A stretch of DNA of 64,000 bases from assembly GCA_964573395.1 (NCBI GenBank), contig CAZNJI010000005.1:10938-74937 (forward strand). The letters are read 5' to 3'. This DNA is from DATIBQ01 sp964573395. Lineage in GTDB: Bacteria > Patescibacteriota > Minisyncoccia > Phycocordibacterales > UBA9973. The notes beneath the pieces are model-generated. The model was given only the letters and a program-made list of their open reading frames with translations. It searched no databases and had not been told where the DNA came from. The translations under genes were made by a program, and so were the position numbers. Numbering within the stretch: position 1 is the stretch's first letter; every line of letters starts with the position of its first letter. This document shows positions 38,766 to 44,952 of this stretch, piece after piece.

Positions 38766-39272
38766 TCAATGGATAGAAATAAAACCATCATCATAATGCT
38801 CTTTAAATTTAATTAAGTTAGTGTCATCAAGTTTGTTTTGAGAAATATACAATTTTGCCGCCTCGATTATGTCTTTACAAAATGTATGAATATTGATTAT
38901 CATTTTTCGTGGCTGTATAACTCCTTTATTATAATTACCTCCCAAATAACCGAAATGAGATGAACTTTTTTCCGTTAAAACCACAAATTTATCAAAAACG
39001 TCCTTAAAATACTTCTCATCTTGAGTTGTTACATCGTCAGTTCCCTGGTGTAGAGCAGCACATCGAAAAGCCCAACAAATTTTCCCGGGAATGCCTCTAC
39101 TTGCATATGTAGGCATATTTTCGTTAAACCATTGTATATATTTCTCTCCTAAACCCCTCTTTCCTTCTTTTATTGAAACGCATATATCTGGAATTGTTAA
39201 GGCAATAAATAATGCTCCGAAGAAGGCTTTATTTTCTAAACATATCTCAATTGAATCACCCAATTCATTCAT
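38766..39272 (-). CDS. Hypothetical protein with HEPN-like RxxxxH motif, 168 residues
   Basis: Helical protein: ENKAFFGALFIALTIPDICV near the N-terminus, then CWAFRCAALHQGTDDV, where R-x4-H fits the HEPN RNase catalytic pattern. The tail is amphipathic helices (KDIIEAAKLYISQNKL). It lies 3 bases behind the zinc-binding gene in one operon. HEPN assignment rests on one motif and helical content. In a defence setting it would cut RNA. Confidence 0.5.
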   Translation of the reverse strand: MNELGDSIEICLENKAFFGALFIALTIPDICVSIKEGKRGLGEKYIQWFNENMPTYASRGIPGKICWAFRCAALHQGTDDVTTQDEKYFKDVFDKFVVLTEKSSSHFGYLGGNYNKGVIQPRKMIINIHTFCKDIIEAAKLYISQNKLDDTNLIKFKEHYDDGFISIH

Positions 39273-39275
39273 AAA

Positions 39276-39623
39276 CTAAGATTTAACTATCTTCTTTTTT
39301 ATTGAATCAACAAATAGGCGGAATGCAGGACGGTTCTCTTTATCGTAAATAATCTTTACTCCCAGTAAGTGGCCTTTATCACAAGAGAGATCTTTTTTTG
39401 AGATAGAAACTTTTGGCTCAATAATCCTATCATGGTACATACGGCGAAGATTGCCTGGACCATCTTTTTGATAGTGGCAAATGTGAGCTCCGCATTTCTC
39501 GCATGAGATAGCGAGCAGCCGGGAGTACCCGCCTCTTACCTTCTTATATCGATCATTCTTGAAGCTATTCTTTTTCACGTCGTGAGTATAGCATTCCGAA
39601 CATCCTCCAACGTTCGGAGCCAT
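39276..39623 (-). CDS. Zinc-ribbon-like hypothetical protein, 115 residues
   Basis: Start at ATG 39623 (MAPNVGGCSECYTHD). The TTG start upstream lies in a hairpin. Two CxxC pairs (CSEC, CEKC) and a HICHYQKDGPGNLRRMYHDRI segment, then a beta-type C-terminus. The CHYQKDGPG string looks conserved, but I cannot name the family. First gene of an operon with the HEPN-motif protein. Confidence 0.6.
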   Translation of the reverse strand: MAPNVGGCSECYTHDVKKNSFKNDRYKKVRGGYSRLLAISCEKCGAHICHYQKDGPGNLRRMYHDRIIEPKVSISKKDLSCDKGHLLGVKIIYDKENRPAFRLFVDSIKKKIVKS

Positions 39624-39624
39624 C

Positions 39625-39655
39625 AAAAAACAGCTCAAATACAGGGCTGTTTTTT
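39625..39655 (-). terminator. Hairpin with A/T ends right before the zinc-ribbon gene
   Basis: AAAAAACAGC, an 11-base loop, GCTGTTTTTT. On the minus strand the T run ends directly at the ATG, so it is either an attenuator or a terminator left at a junction. Next to it, 39657-39675 (GCCCCAGTAGGGTTCAGAAC) resembles the antisense of the tRNA-Asn 3' end. Confidence 0.5.
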
Positions 39656-39701
39656 GTTGCCCCAGTAGGGTTCAGAACTCAAATTTGTTACTATGATAGT
39701 A

Positions 39702-40403
39702 ATGAAAAAGTTTATTATTTACACACTACTGTCAGTATGTCTTCTCATAGTATGCGGATATGGTTTGCTTCAAGTTAGCAAATCCCGCACCTTTCAATTC
39801 TTTGGTAGCATTGTAAGTCGGGTTGATACTGAAGAAAAAGTAATTGCCCTTACATTTGATGATGGACCAGAAAGTTATACCAATGAGATATTGAGTGTGC
39901 TTAAAAAGAAACAAGTAAAAGCTACGTTTTATGTAATTGGTGAGAGATTGCAAGAAAACTTAGAGATTGGAAAACGTATTACAGACGAAGGCCACGAATT
40001 AGGTAATCACTCGTATACTCATCAGCGATTTTTATTCAAATCACAATCCTTTATTGATAGCGAGATACAAAGAACTAATCAACTTATTCGTGAGACAGGA
40101 TATGGAGGAGCTATCACGTTTCGCCCGCCATATGGGAAAAAACTATTCGGGCTTCCGTGGTATCTAAATAAACACAACATTGAAACCATTATGGTTGATG
40201 TTGAACCCGATACCTATGGAACAACATCCGACTTTTTTGTTGAATATACAGTTGCTAATACAAAAGCGGGTTCTATTATTTTGCTTCATCCATTCTGTGA
40301 GACCTGCATCGAACAAAGAAAAGCTGTTCCACTCATAATAGATGCACTAAAGGAAAAGGGTTATACCTTTGTTACTGTTTCTGAGCTACTTTCTAAAAGA
40401 TAA
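39702..40403 (+). CDS. Polysaccharide deacetylase (NodB domain)
   Basis: 233 residues from MKKFIIYTLLSVCLLIVCGY, an N-terminal anchor or signal. ATG 39693 is an alternative. CE4 motifs are complete: ALTFDDGPESYT (motif 1), ELGNHSYTH (motif 2, metal histidines), FRPPYGKKL (motif 3), VEPDTYG and ILLHPFC. It removes acetyl groups from cell-wall or capsule glycans. Last gene of the main element, 12 bases before tail repeat A. It may alter the surface of the host. Confidence 0.88.
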   Translation: MKKFIIYTLLSVCLLIVCGYGLLQVSKSRTFQFFGSIVSRVDTEEKVIALTFDDGPESYTNEILSVLKKKQVKATFYVIGERLQENLEIGKRITDEGHELGNHSYTHQRFLFKSQSFIDSEIQRTNQLIRETGYGGAITFRPPYGKKLFGLPWYLNKHNIETIMVDVEPDTYGTTSDFFVEYTVANTKAGSIILLHPFCETCIEQRKAVPLIIDALKEKGYTFVTVSELLSKR

Positions 40404-40414
40404 GTTTAGAGAAA

Positions 40415-40522
40415 TCAGTTCTGAAGTTTTGCCTCAGGAAATATCTCAAAAATCTTAGAAAACTCAATATCTCTTTTGATTGCAGTCCAGTTGAGAGTTC
40501 TGAACTCGTCCACTAGAGGGAG
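40415..40522 (-). repeat. Recombinase-tail repeat A (proposed attR of main element)
   Basis: 108 nt, open on the minus strand as LPLVDEFRTLNW, T, AIKRDIEFSKIFE, IFPEAKLQN, stop TGA. Read outward it begins with CTCCCT right after the G of the GGGAGC core. The same frame continues the recombinase C-terminus (ST-LLP). No start codon or ribosome-binding site of its own. Confidence 0.75.
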
Positions 40523-40529
40523 CAAATAT

Positions 40530-40557
40530 TTGACTTATTTATATTTTATGCTATTAT
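40530..40557 (+). promoter_or_regulatory. Promoter of cassette 1
   Basis: TTGACT at 40530-40535, 16 bases, TATTAT at 40552-40557 with TGC in front (extended -10). It starts 7 bases from the GGGAGC core. Cassette 3 has the same arrangement. Confidence 0.7.
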
Positions 40558-40582
40558 AAAAATAATAGTGTTCTTTGTTGTT

Positions 40583-40697
40583 TTTATAGGTTCATAGCTA
40601 AAAGTTACTTAAAACTTTAGGTATTTTTTAGCTATGACCACGGTGGTCTAGTTCCCGCTTACGGACAGTAAGCAAAAACGGGCTATCAGCCTATAAA
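40583..40697 (+). ncRNA. Structured leader RNA of the cassette 1 gene (riboswitch-like)
   Basis: Closing stem TTTATAGG (40583-40590) with CCTATAAA (40690-40697). Inside are TCATAGCTAAAA/TTTTAGCTATGA (40592-40603, 40626-40637), GACCA-CGG-TGGTC (40636-40648), and a CCC/GGG-closed GCTTAC/GTAAGC hairpin (40654-40682). Together they form a multi-branch junction ending 9 bases before the ATG. No known riboswitch class recognised. Confidence 0.6.
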
Positions 40698-40706
40698 TAA
40701 ATCAAT

Positions 40707-41342
40707 ATGAAATACAACGAGTTTAACCTCGGTCAGATTGAAGCTGTCTTCAACAAGCTTGGAGGAGTATACGGTGTAAAACGTTTTCTCTCTGGTCAAA
40801 CGGAAGTAAGAGCAATTCCTAAAAGCTTTCTCTGGTGGAAAAAAGTTACTATAGGAAAATTTAATTCTATAGGAGAAGTGTGGCGGGCGCTTACTGAAAA
40901 AGGTGTGGAATTAAAAGAAGGTATTCCATATGGCTCCAAAAAATGTGCCCTACGACATCGCTCGGTAACTATGTTAAACAGCCCATTGTTTACCCTAGCC
41001 AAGGTAGAAGAAGAAATCGAACTTGTATCAGTAAAATTAAAAGATTTAGGTTTCGTAGATAGTGGTTTTGTACCAAAAAAGGAAGTTCTTAAATGGGCTT
41101 CACAAATTGGATTAGAACCCTGTCCTGCAGAAGTAGTAATTGACCTGCTTTTAAATCACCAACTCGAAGAAACAAGAAGAAAAGATGTTCAAATTGTGAT
41201 GGAACCTATACGTGTCGCAGATGACCATCTGAACTTCAGGTTAAGAGAAGATGGTGGGTGTGGGGCGTTACTTTTAGATTGGGATGTTTCTGATAAATTT
41301 TCCGACTTTGAGTGTTACGTATTTCGTTTAGTAAACAAATAA
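40707..41342 (+). CDS. Hypothetical protein of cassette 1, 211 residues
   Basis: Not recognised. The N-terminus (FNLGQIEAVFNKLGGVYGVK, RFLSGQTEVRAIPKS) looks like a small helical domain. The C-terminal half holds LEPCPAEVVIDLLLNHQLEE and ends in beta-type LNFRLREDGGCGALLLDW. Cytosolic. It has a strong promoter, a structured leader and a terminator that abuts repeat B, so the cassette is a complete expression unit. Confidence 0.65.
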   Translation: MKYNEFNLGQIEAVFNKLGGVYGVKRFLSGQTEVRAIPKSFLWWKKVTIGKFNSIGEVWRALTEKGVELKEGIPYGSKKCALRHRSVTMLNSPLFTLAKVEEEIELVSVKLKDLGFVDSGFVPKKEVLKWASQIGLEPCPAEVVIDLLLNHQLEETRRKDVQIVMEPIRVADDHLNFRLREDGGCGALLLDWDVSDKFSDFECYVFRLVNK

Positions 41343-41350
41343 CAAAACAA

Positions 41351-41384
41351 GACCTCACGCAATAACTATGTGTGAGGTTTTTTA
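41351..41384 (+). terminator. Terminator of cassette 1
   Basis: ACCTCAC, a 13-base loop, GTGAGGT, then TTTTT. Its T run overlaps the stop codon of tail repeat B. Confidence 0.75.
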
Positions 41385-41489
41385 GTTCTGAAGTATCATC
41401 AAAGGAAATACCTCAAAAATCTTAGAAACTTCTAAATCTCTTTTAATTGCAACCCAGTTAAGAGTTCTGAACTCGTCCACGAGAGGGAG
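41382..41489 (-). repeat. Recombinase-tail repeat B
   Basis: 108 nt. It encodes LPLVDEFRTLNW, V, AIKRDLEVSKIFE, VFPLMILQN, stop TAA. No indel relative to A, C and D. Differences are mainly at third codon positions or conservative. Confidence 0.75.
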
Positions 41490-41557
41490 CCATTTTTTGA
41501 AGCTTATTTCGTAACAGTTAATTTTGATACCCAAATAGGGTTCAGAACTTTACATAA

Positions 41558-41590
41558 GAAAAGCCCGCCATTACTGACGAGCTTTTTTTG
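41558..41590 (-). terminator. Terminator of the cassette 2 gene
   Basis: On the minus strand AAAGCTCG...CGGGCTTTT, with one G-T pair, 15 bases after the stop of the 118-residue gene. Confidence 0.5.
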
Positions 41591-41604
41591 TTTTTAATCG
41601 TTGA

Positions 41605-41961
41605 TTACTTGGTTTGCAACTTCCACACTTTTGATGTTTCCATTACATTACCTTTCCTTGTGCGTGTATTGTAATAAAATGCACGCTTCTCGGATTTACC
41701 CTCATCAACTGAGTTAGGTAATCCTTGAATAAGGAACTCTCCAATCCAACTTTCACCTGAACCATCTTCAGGACCTGCGAGATGCACGGTAGCATTAAAC
41801 TTTTTCCCAATATCCATTGTGCTTTTTATAGCGCTGGTGTTAATGGAGAACTGGATTGTCTTTTTATCAAAAAGACTGGCTTGTAGGTCATACTTCGATG
41901 GACCATTTGTGATTGCACATAATCCTTCAGGAAGTAGTGCTGTTTTGGATGTGATTACCAT
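41605..41961 (-). CDS. Hypothetical protein of cassette 2, 118 residues
   Basis: Not recognised. Probably a beta-rich soluble protein: TSKTALLPEGLCAITNGPSK, ASLFDKKTIQFSINTSA, GSGESWIGEFLIQG, then KRAFYYNTRTRKGNVMETSK. It faces opposite to the genes of cassettes 1 and 3. No signal peptide. Confidence 0.6.
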   Translation of the reverse strand: MVITSKTALLPEGLCAITNGPSKYDLQASLFDKKTIQFSINTSAIKSTMDIGKKFNATVHLAGPEDGSGESWIGEFLIQGLPNSVDEGKSEKRAFYYNTRTRKGNVMETSKVWKLQTK

Positions 41962-42082
41962 AACGATAATTGTTTATTTTGAAGAACAGTGAGGTTACGA
42001 CCCTCGATTACGTTGCTGAATAACTCAGTCTTGTTTACATTGTAGCATACTACAAGATAAATGTCAATATATAGCCAATTTA

Positions 42083-42190
42083 CTAGTTCTGAAGTGCCAT
42101 CATCGGAAACATCTCAAAAATCTTAGAAAACTCCAATTCCCTTTTGATAGCAACCCAGTTAAGGGTTCTGAACTCGTCCACTAAAGGGAG
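42083..42190 (-). repeat. Recombinase-tail repeat C
   Basis: 108 nt. It encodes LPLVDEFRTLNW, V, AIKRELEFSKIFE, MFPMMALQN, stop TAG. A TAG directly upstream of the CTC codon shows that the tail is not translated from the cassette side in place. Confidence 0.75.
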
Positions 42191-42197
42191 CTAATAC

Positions 42198-42226
42198 TTG
42201 ACTTTTCTATATTTTTATGCTATTAT
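42198..42226 (+). promoter_or_regulatory. Promoter of cassette 3
   Basis: TTGACT at 42198-42203, 17 bases, TATTAT at 42221-42226 preceded by TGC. It starts 7 bases from the GGGAGC core, as in cassette 1. About 120 bases of leader follow, with a GTTG ... CAAC closed region and a CCCTGCTTGGG hairpin. Confidence 0.7.
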
Positions 42227-42347
42227 ATATTTGTAATAGTACTTTGAGATACTTGGTTATTTAATGTTGATTTTGTTGGGTTTTCTGTGTTCCCTGCTTG
42301 GGATTATAGACAACTCAATAATTTCTAACAATTAAATAAACAAAAAA

Positions 42348-42821
42348 ATGAACAGTTATCAAAAAAGTGAAAGGGTTACAAAAATCCTTTCTATATTTTC
42401 AATTGTGTCGTTTGTTATCGCCATTATTTCGTTTGTAATTTATGCCTTCGTTGGACGAAAAACATTCGACACTATCGCCGTGACTGGTTTAACAGCGTTC
42501 ATGCTGCCCATTCTGGTGCTGCAAGTCGCCATGCCAGCAAACTTCCACATCTTTGGAACAAAAGGTATAGGGATCCCCTGGTCGCTATTTTTCTTCCTGT
42601 TTATATTCCCGTTCGCTGACCTGTGGTTCTTCTCTGGGTTAAGCACTTTATTCAACATTATTCCTGATTATCACTCTGTGATGAACGGATCAATGAAAGA
42701 ACTGGTGCGTAATCAAGCCATGACAGAAGCATGGACATACATCGGGAGTATATATGTGGGACTAATTAGTATCGGCCTGCTGTTAAGAAAAAAACAAAAA
42801 GAAAAAATTGTTCTGGGATAA
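42348..42821 (+). CDS. Membrane protein of cassette 3, 157 residues
   Basis: Four transmembrane helices: ILSIFSIVSFVIAIISFVIY, TGLTAFMLPILVLQVAM, WSLFFFLFIFPFADLWFF and WTYIGSIYVGLISIGLLL, with a basic C-terminus (RKKQKEKIVLG). Not recognised. Its terminator ends 1 base from repeat D. Confidence 0.65.
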   Translation: MNSYQKSERVTKILSIFSIVSFVIAIISFVIYAFVGRKTFDTIAVTGLTAFMLPILVLQVAMPANFHIFGTKGIGIPWSLFFFLFIFPFADLWFFSGLSTLFNIIPDYHSVMNGSMKELVRNQAMTEAWTYIGSIYVGLISIGLLLRKKQKEKIVLG

Positions 42822-42826
42822 CAAAC

Positions 42827-42872
42827 AACCCGCCAACACGGAAACCCGTTCGTTGAGCGGGTTTTCTTTTTG
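42827..42872 (+). terminator. Terminator of cassette 3
   Basis: AAACCCG, 9-base loop, CGGGTTT, then a T-rich run. An alternative longer AACCCGC/GCGGGTT pairing is possible. Confidence 0.7.
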
Positions 42873-42873
42873 T

Positions 42874-42981
42874 TTAGTTCTGAAGTACTACCACTGGCAA
42901 CAACTCAAAAATCTTTGAAAACTCCAAATCTCTTTTGATGGCAGTCCAATTCAGAGTTCTGAACTTGTCCAAGAGAGGGAG
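42874..42981 (-). repeat. Recombinase-tail repeat D (proposed right edge of the island)
   Basis: 108 nt. It encodes LPLLDKFRTLNW, T, AIKRDLEFSKIFE, LLPVVVLQN, stop TAA. Outside it, GGGAGCAAAGT matches the tRNA-Asn junction on the left (GGGAGCAAAGT), the longest match of the four copies. Confidence 0.75.
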
Positions 42982-43370
42982 CAAAGTAAAAAAGACCTTT
43001 TCAGGTCTTAGGTTGATACCCGCTCCATTTAGTTTTACTTCTTGCATTTAGCACGATGACGCGGACAAGAAAACTGCTTGGAACTAAAAAAACTTCGCGA
43101 ACAGTTAAAAGTCCCTCTATTTTATAATAGTCGGAGCGACTGCCTCAACTAAAAACAAACTTTTGCTTTAACTATAGGAGAGTTTGAACCTATAGCATCC
43201 CCAAGGATTAACTTTGCTTGGAGAACCACAAATTTTTAAGCGGATACCGTTCTTGGTATGTATTCTCTCTTCTTCATTATACTAGCACGTTCCCCCCCCC
43301 GCCGAATGGCAGGATAAACTCCAATGTTCAGAGCTCCTAAAAATCTTAAACCAGCAACACTGCGTTGGCC
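42982..43370. other. Non-coding stretch at the right edge of the island
   Basis: 389 bases without a supported gene. Hairpins: AAGACCT-TTTC-AGGTCTT (42987-43007 region, with a T run on the minus strand), CTATAGG/CCTATAG and CCAAG/CTTGG (43170-43222 region), and a run of ten C bases near 43287. It may hold a small RNA. No promoter was pinned down. Confidence 0.35.
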
Positions 43371-44297
43371 CTATTTTGAGAGGATGCTATTTCCTTCATT
43401 CATGTAATCAAGCGCTTCAGCATAGAGCGGAATTGCTGTCTGGATATCGCCCAAATTTTTATACTCATCAGCCTTTCCTTTCATCTCTACAGACTGGAGG
43501 TGCAGCTTTTGAGAACGATCTAAAATGTCAGATTCATACTTTCTATTTTTTGTTTTTTCTGCATATTCTCGCTGTTCTTTTTCTATGCTTTCAATAAGAA
43601 CTTGAATTTCCTTATCGCTATCTTCTATTCCCTCTTCCGTAAAGTCTTTAATGATCTGCTCAGCCTCATCTCGCACCGATTCTTCTTCTGCAATAAGTTT
43701 TCCGCGAAGAACATACAGTGTTTCAGAATCATCGCCGTCTTCATCTACTTCCTCTAGGATTTCCACGTGCGTAGAAAGAGTGGTTCCTAGTTCAGATGAA
43801 AGCGTCAGCGCCTTTCCTTCTTCTCCGGAATCCTCCAATTTCTGAATATGGCCTGAAGCTTTTTTCCGTAAGAGAGTAGTTTGTTCAACTAGTGAGGTAA
43901 TAACCTCGTCTTGGTCGGTTTCGGATAGGCGCTCTTTTTTAACCACCTTTTCAGCCTCTTCGAGCCTTCGGTCAACAAGTTTCGTTGCGTGCTTAATTTT
44001 TGATTCAGTTGAAAGAGAGAATGCTTCAGTAACCTTCTCATTAACTCGAGTCTTCACTGGATACAAATAGTCTCCCGGGATAGTTTGCTCTGCAGCAGCT
44101 GAAACCGACCCCACCGTTACCACAAGGAGTAGCGCGACCACAACACCCGATCGGAAAAAATGATGCGCCCAATAGCGCGCATGGCGCGTACCGCGTTTTT
44201 GAGAACCTGCCATGGTAATAGAGGCCTTCATTTGGCTTTTTTCAAGACGACTCAGTCGTATGTGTTCTTTGGTTGTATGAAATTTATGGTTTTCCAT
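43371..44297 (-). CDS. DUF5667 protein, probable anti-sigma partner
   Basis: 308 residues. A basic cytosolic N-terminus of about 45 residues, one transmembrane helix (SGVVVALLLVVTVGSVSAAA), then the DUF5667 hallmark IPGDYLYPVKTRVNEKV and a long helical, Glu/Lys-rich outer domain. It overlaps the sigma factor gene by 14 bases. The layout (cytosolic segment, one helix, outside sensor) is that of a transmembrane regulator of the ECF sigma factor. Confidence 0.75.
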   Translation of the reverse strand: MENHKFHTTKEHIRLSRLEKSQMKASITMAGSQKRGTRHARYWAHHFFRSGVVVALLLVVTVGSVSAAAEQTIPGDYLYPVKTRVNEKVTEAFSLSTESKIKHATKLVDRRLEEAEKVVKKERLSETDQDEVITSLVEQTTLLRKKASGHIQKLEDSGEEGKALTLSSELGTTLSTHVEILEEVDEDGDDSETLYVLRGKLIAEEESVRDEAEQIIKDFTEEGIEDSDKEIQVLIESIEKEQREYAEKTKNRKYESDILDRSQKLHLQSVEMKGKADEYKNLGDIQTAIPLYAEALDYMNEGNSILSK

Positions 44298-44808
44298 GGT
44301 GTCCTCTTTGTTCTATTATTTTCCTGAGCCTGTGCAATGCTCGGTGAATTCTCACTGATACAACATTTGCTGTCTCATGCAGCAAGTCAGCTATTTCTTT
44401 TACTTCATATTCATCAACATATCGCAATGTGAGCACCTCACGATACTGAGGAGGAAGATGCTGAAATATTTCAATAATCTCTTGCGCTTCCCGCTTCAGC
44501 AGTTCTTGTTCCCCATCGGTTCCTGGCTCTAATCCTTCTTTTTGCAAATCTTCGATTGAGACACTTTCTTTTCTATCCCGCCACTCATTTACAAACAAAT
44601 TATGAGCGATAGTATAGAGAAATTTTTTTGGGTATTCAATGTGTTCTCCTTTTTGGAGCGTTTTCCACAATCGCATAAAAACCTCTTGCGTCAGCTCCTT
44701 TGCCCGAGCCCGATCTGAGATTTTAAAAGAAATATGGCGGAAAATTGCATCCGAATATGCTTCGAAGTACTCGTTGAAACGTTCATGCTGGACTTGCTGT
44801 TCATTCAT
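44284..44808 (-). CDS. ECF-type RNA polymerase sigma factor
   Basis: 174 residues. Sigma region 2 FNEYFEAYSDAIFRHISFKI to TQEVFMRLWKTL and FLYTIAHNLFVNEWRD. Region 4 LPPQYREVLTLRYVDEYEVK and VVSVRIHRALHRLRK. No region 1 or 3. It probably responds to envelope signals through the DUF5667 protein. Targets may include the surface genes downstream, but no shared motif was established. Confidence 0.9.
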   Translation of the reverse strand: MNEQQVQHERFNEYFEAYSDAIFRHISFKISDRARAKELTQEVFMRLWKTLQKGEHIEYPKKFLYTIAHNLFVNEWRDRKESVSIEDLQKEGLEPGTDGEQELLKREAQEIIEIFQHLPPQYREVLTLRYVDEYEVKEIADLLHETANVVSVRIHRALHRLRKIIEQRGHHGKP

Positions 44809-44952
44809 ACTGACACGGGGGCGAATCGATTCTTACACCCTATAGCATACACCACTACTGTAAGATTATGCTTTTTGAGGTGTCAGTAGTTATGTACCTA
44901 GAAATAATAATTATTACCAGGAAAATATTATTCATTAAATGAGAAAAGTATT

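Larger units (their letters stand above)
31786..42981. mobile_element. AT-rich genomic island in tRNA-Asn with main element and three accreted cassettes
   Basis: The left edge is the tRNA-Asn 3' end, which overlaps the recombinase stop. The right edge is proposed at the last 108-nt tail repeat (42981). Base composition is clearly more AT-rich than on either side. Proposed units: main element to 40522, then cassettes 40523-41489, 41490-42190 and 42191-42981, each ending in the same recombinase-tail sequence at a GGGAGC core. Cargo: nuclease-like/HNH/membrane operon, DUF3800, HEPN-motif gene, polysaccharide deacetylase and unknown genes. Confidence 0.7.

Noticed and set aside
40415..42981. Integron attC sites
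   Set aside because: The spacing of genes and repeats looks integron-like, but there is no RYYYAAC/GTTRRRY inverted core pair and no tyrosine integrase. All copies keep one reading frame that matches the serine recombinase.
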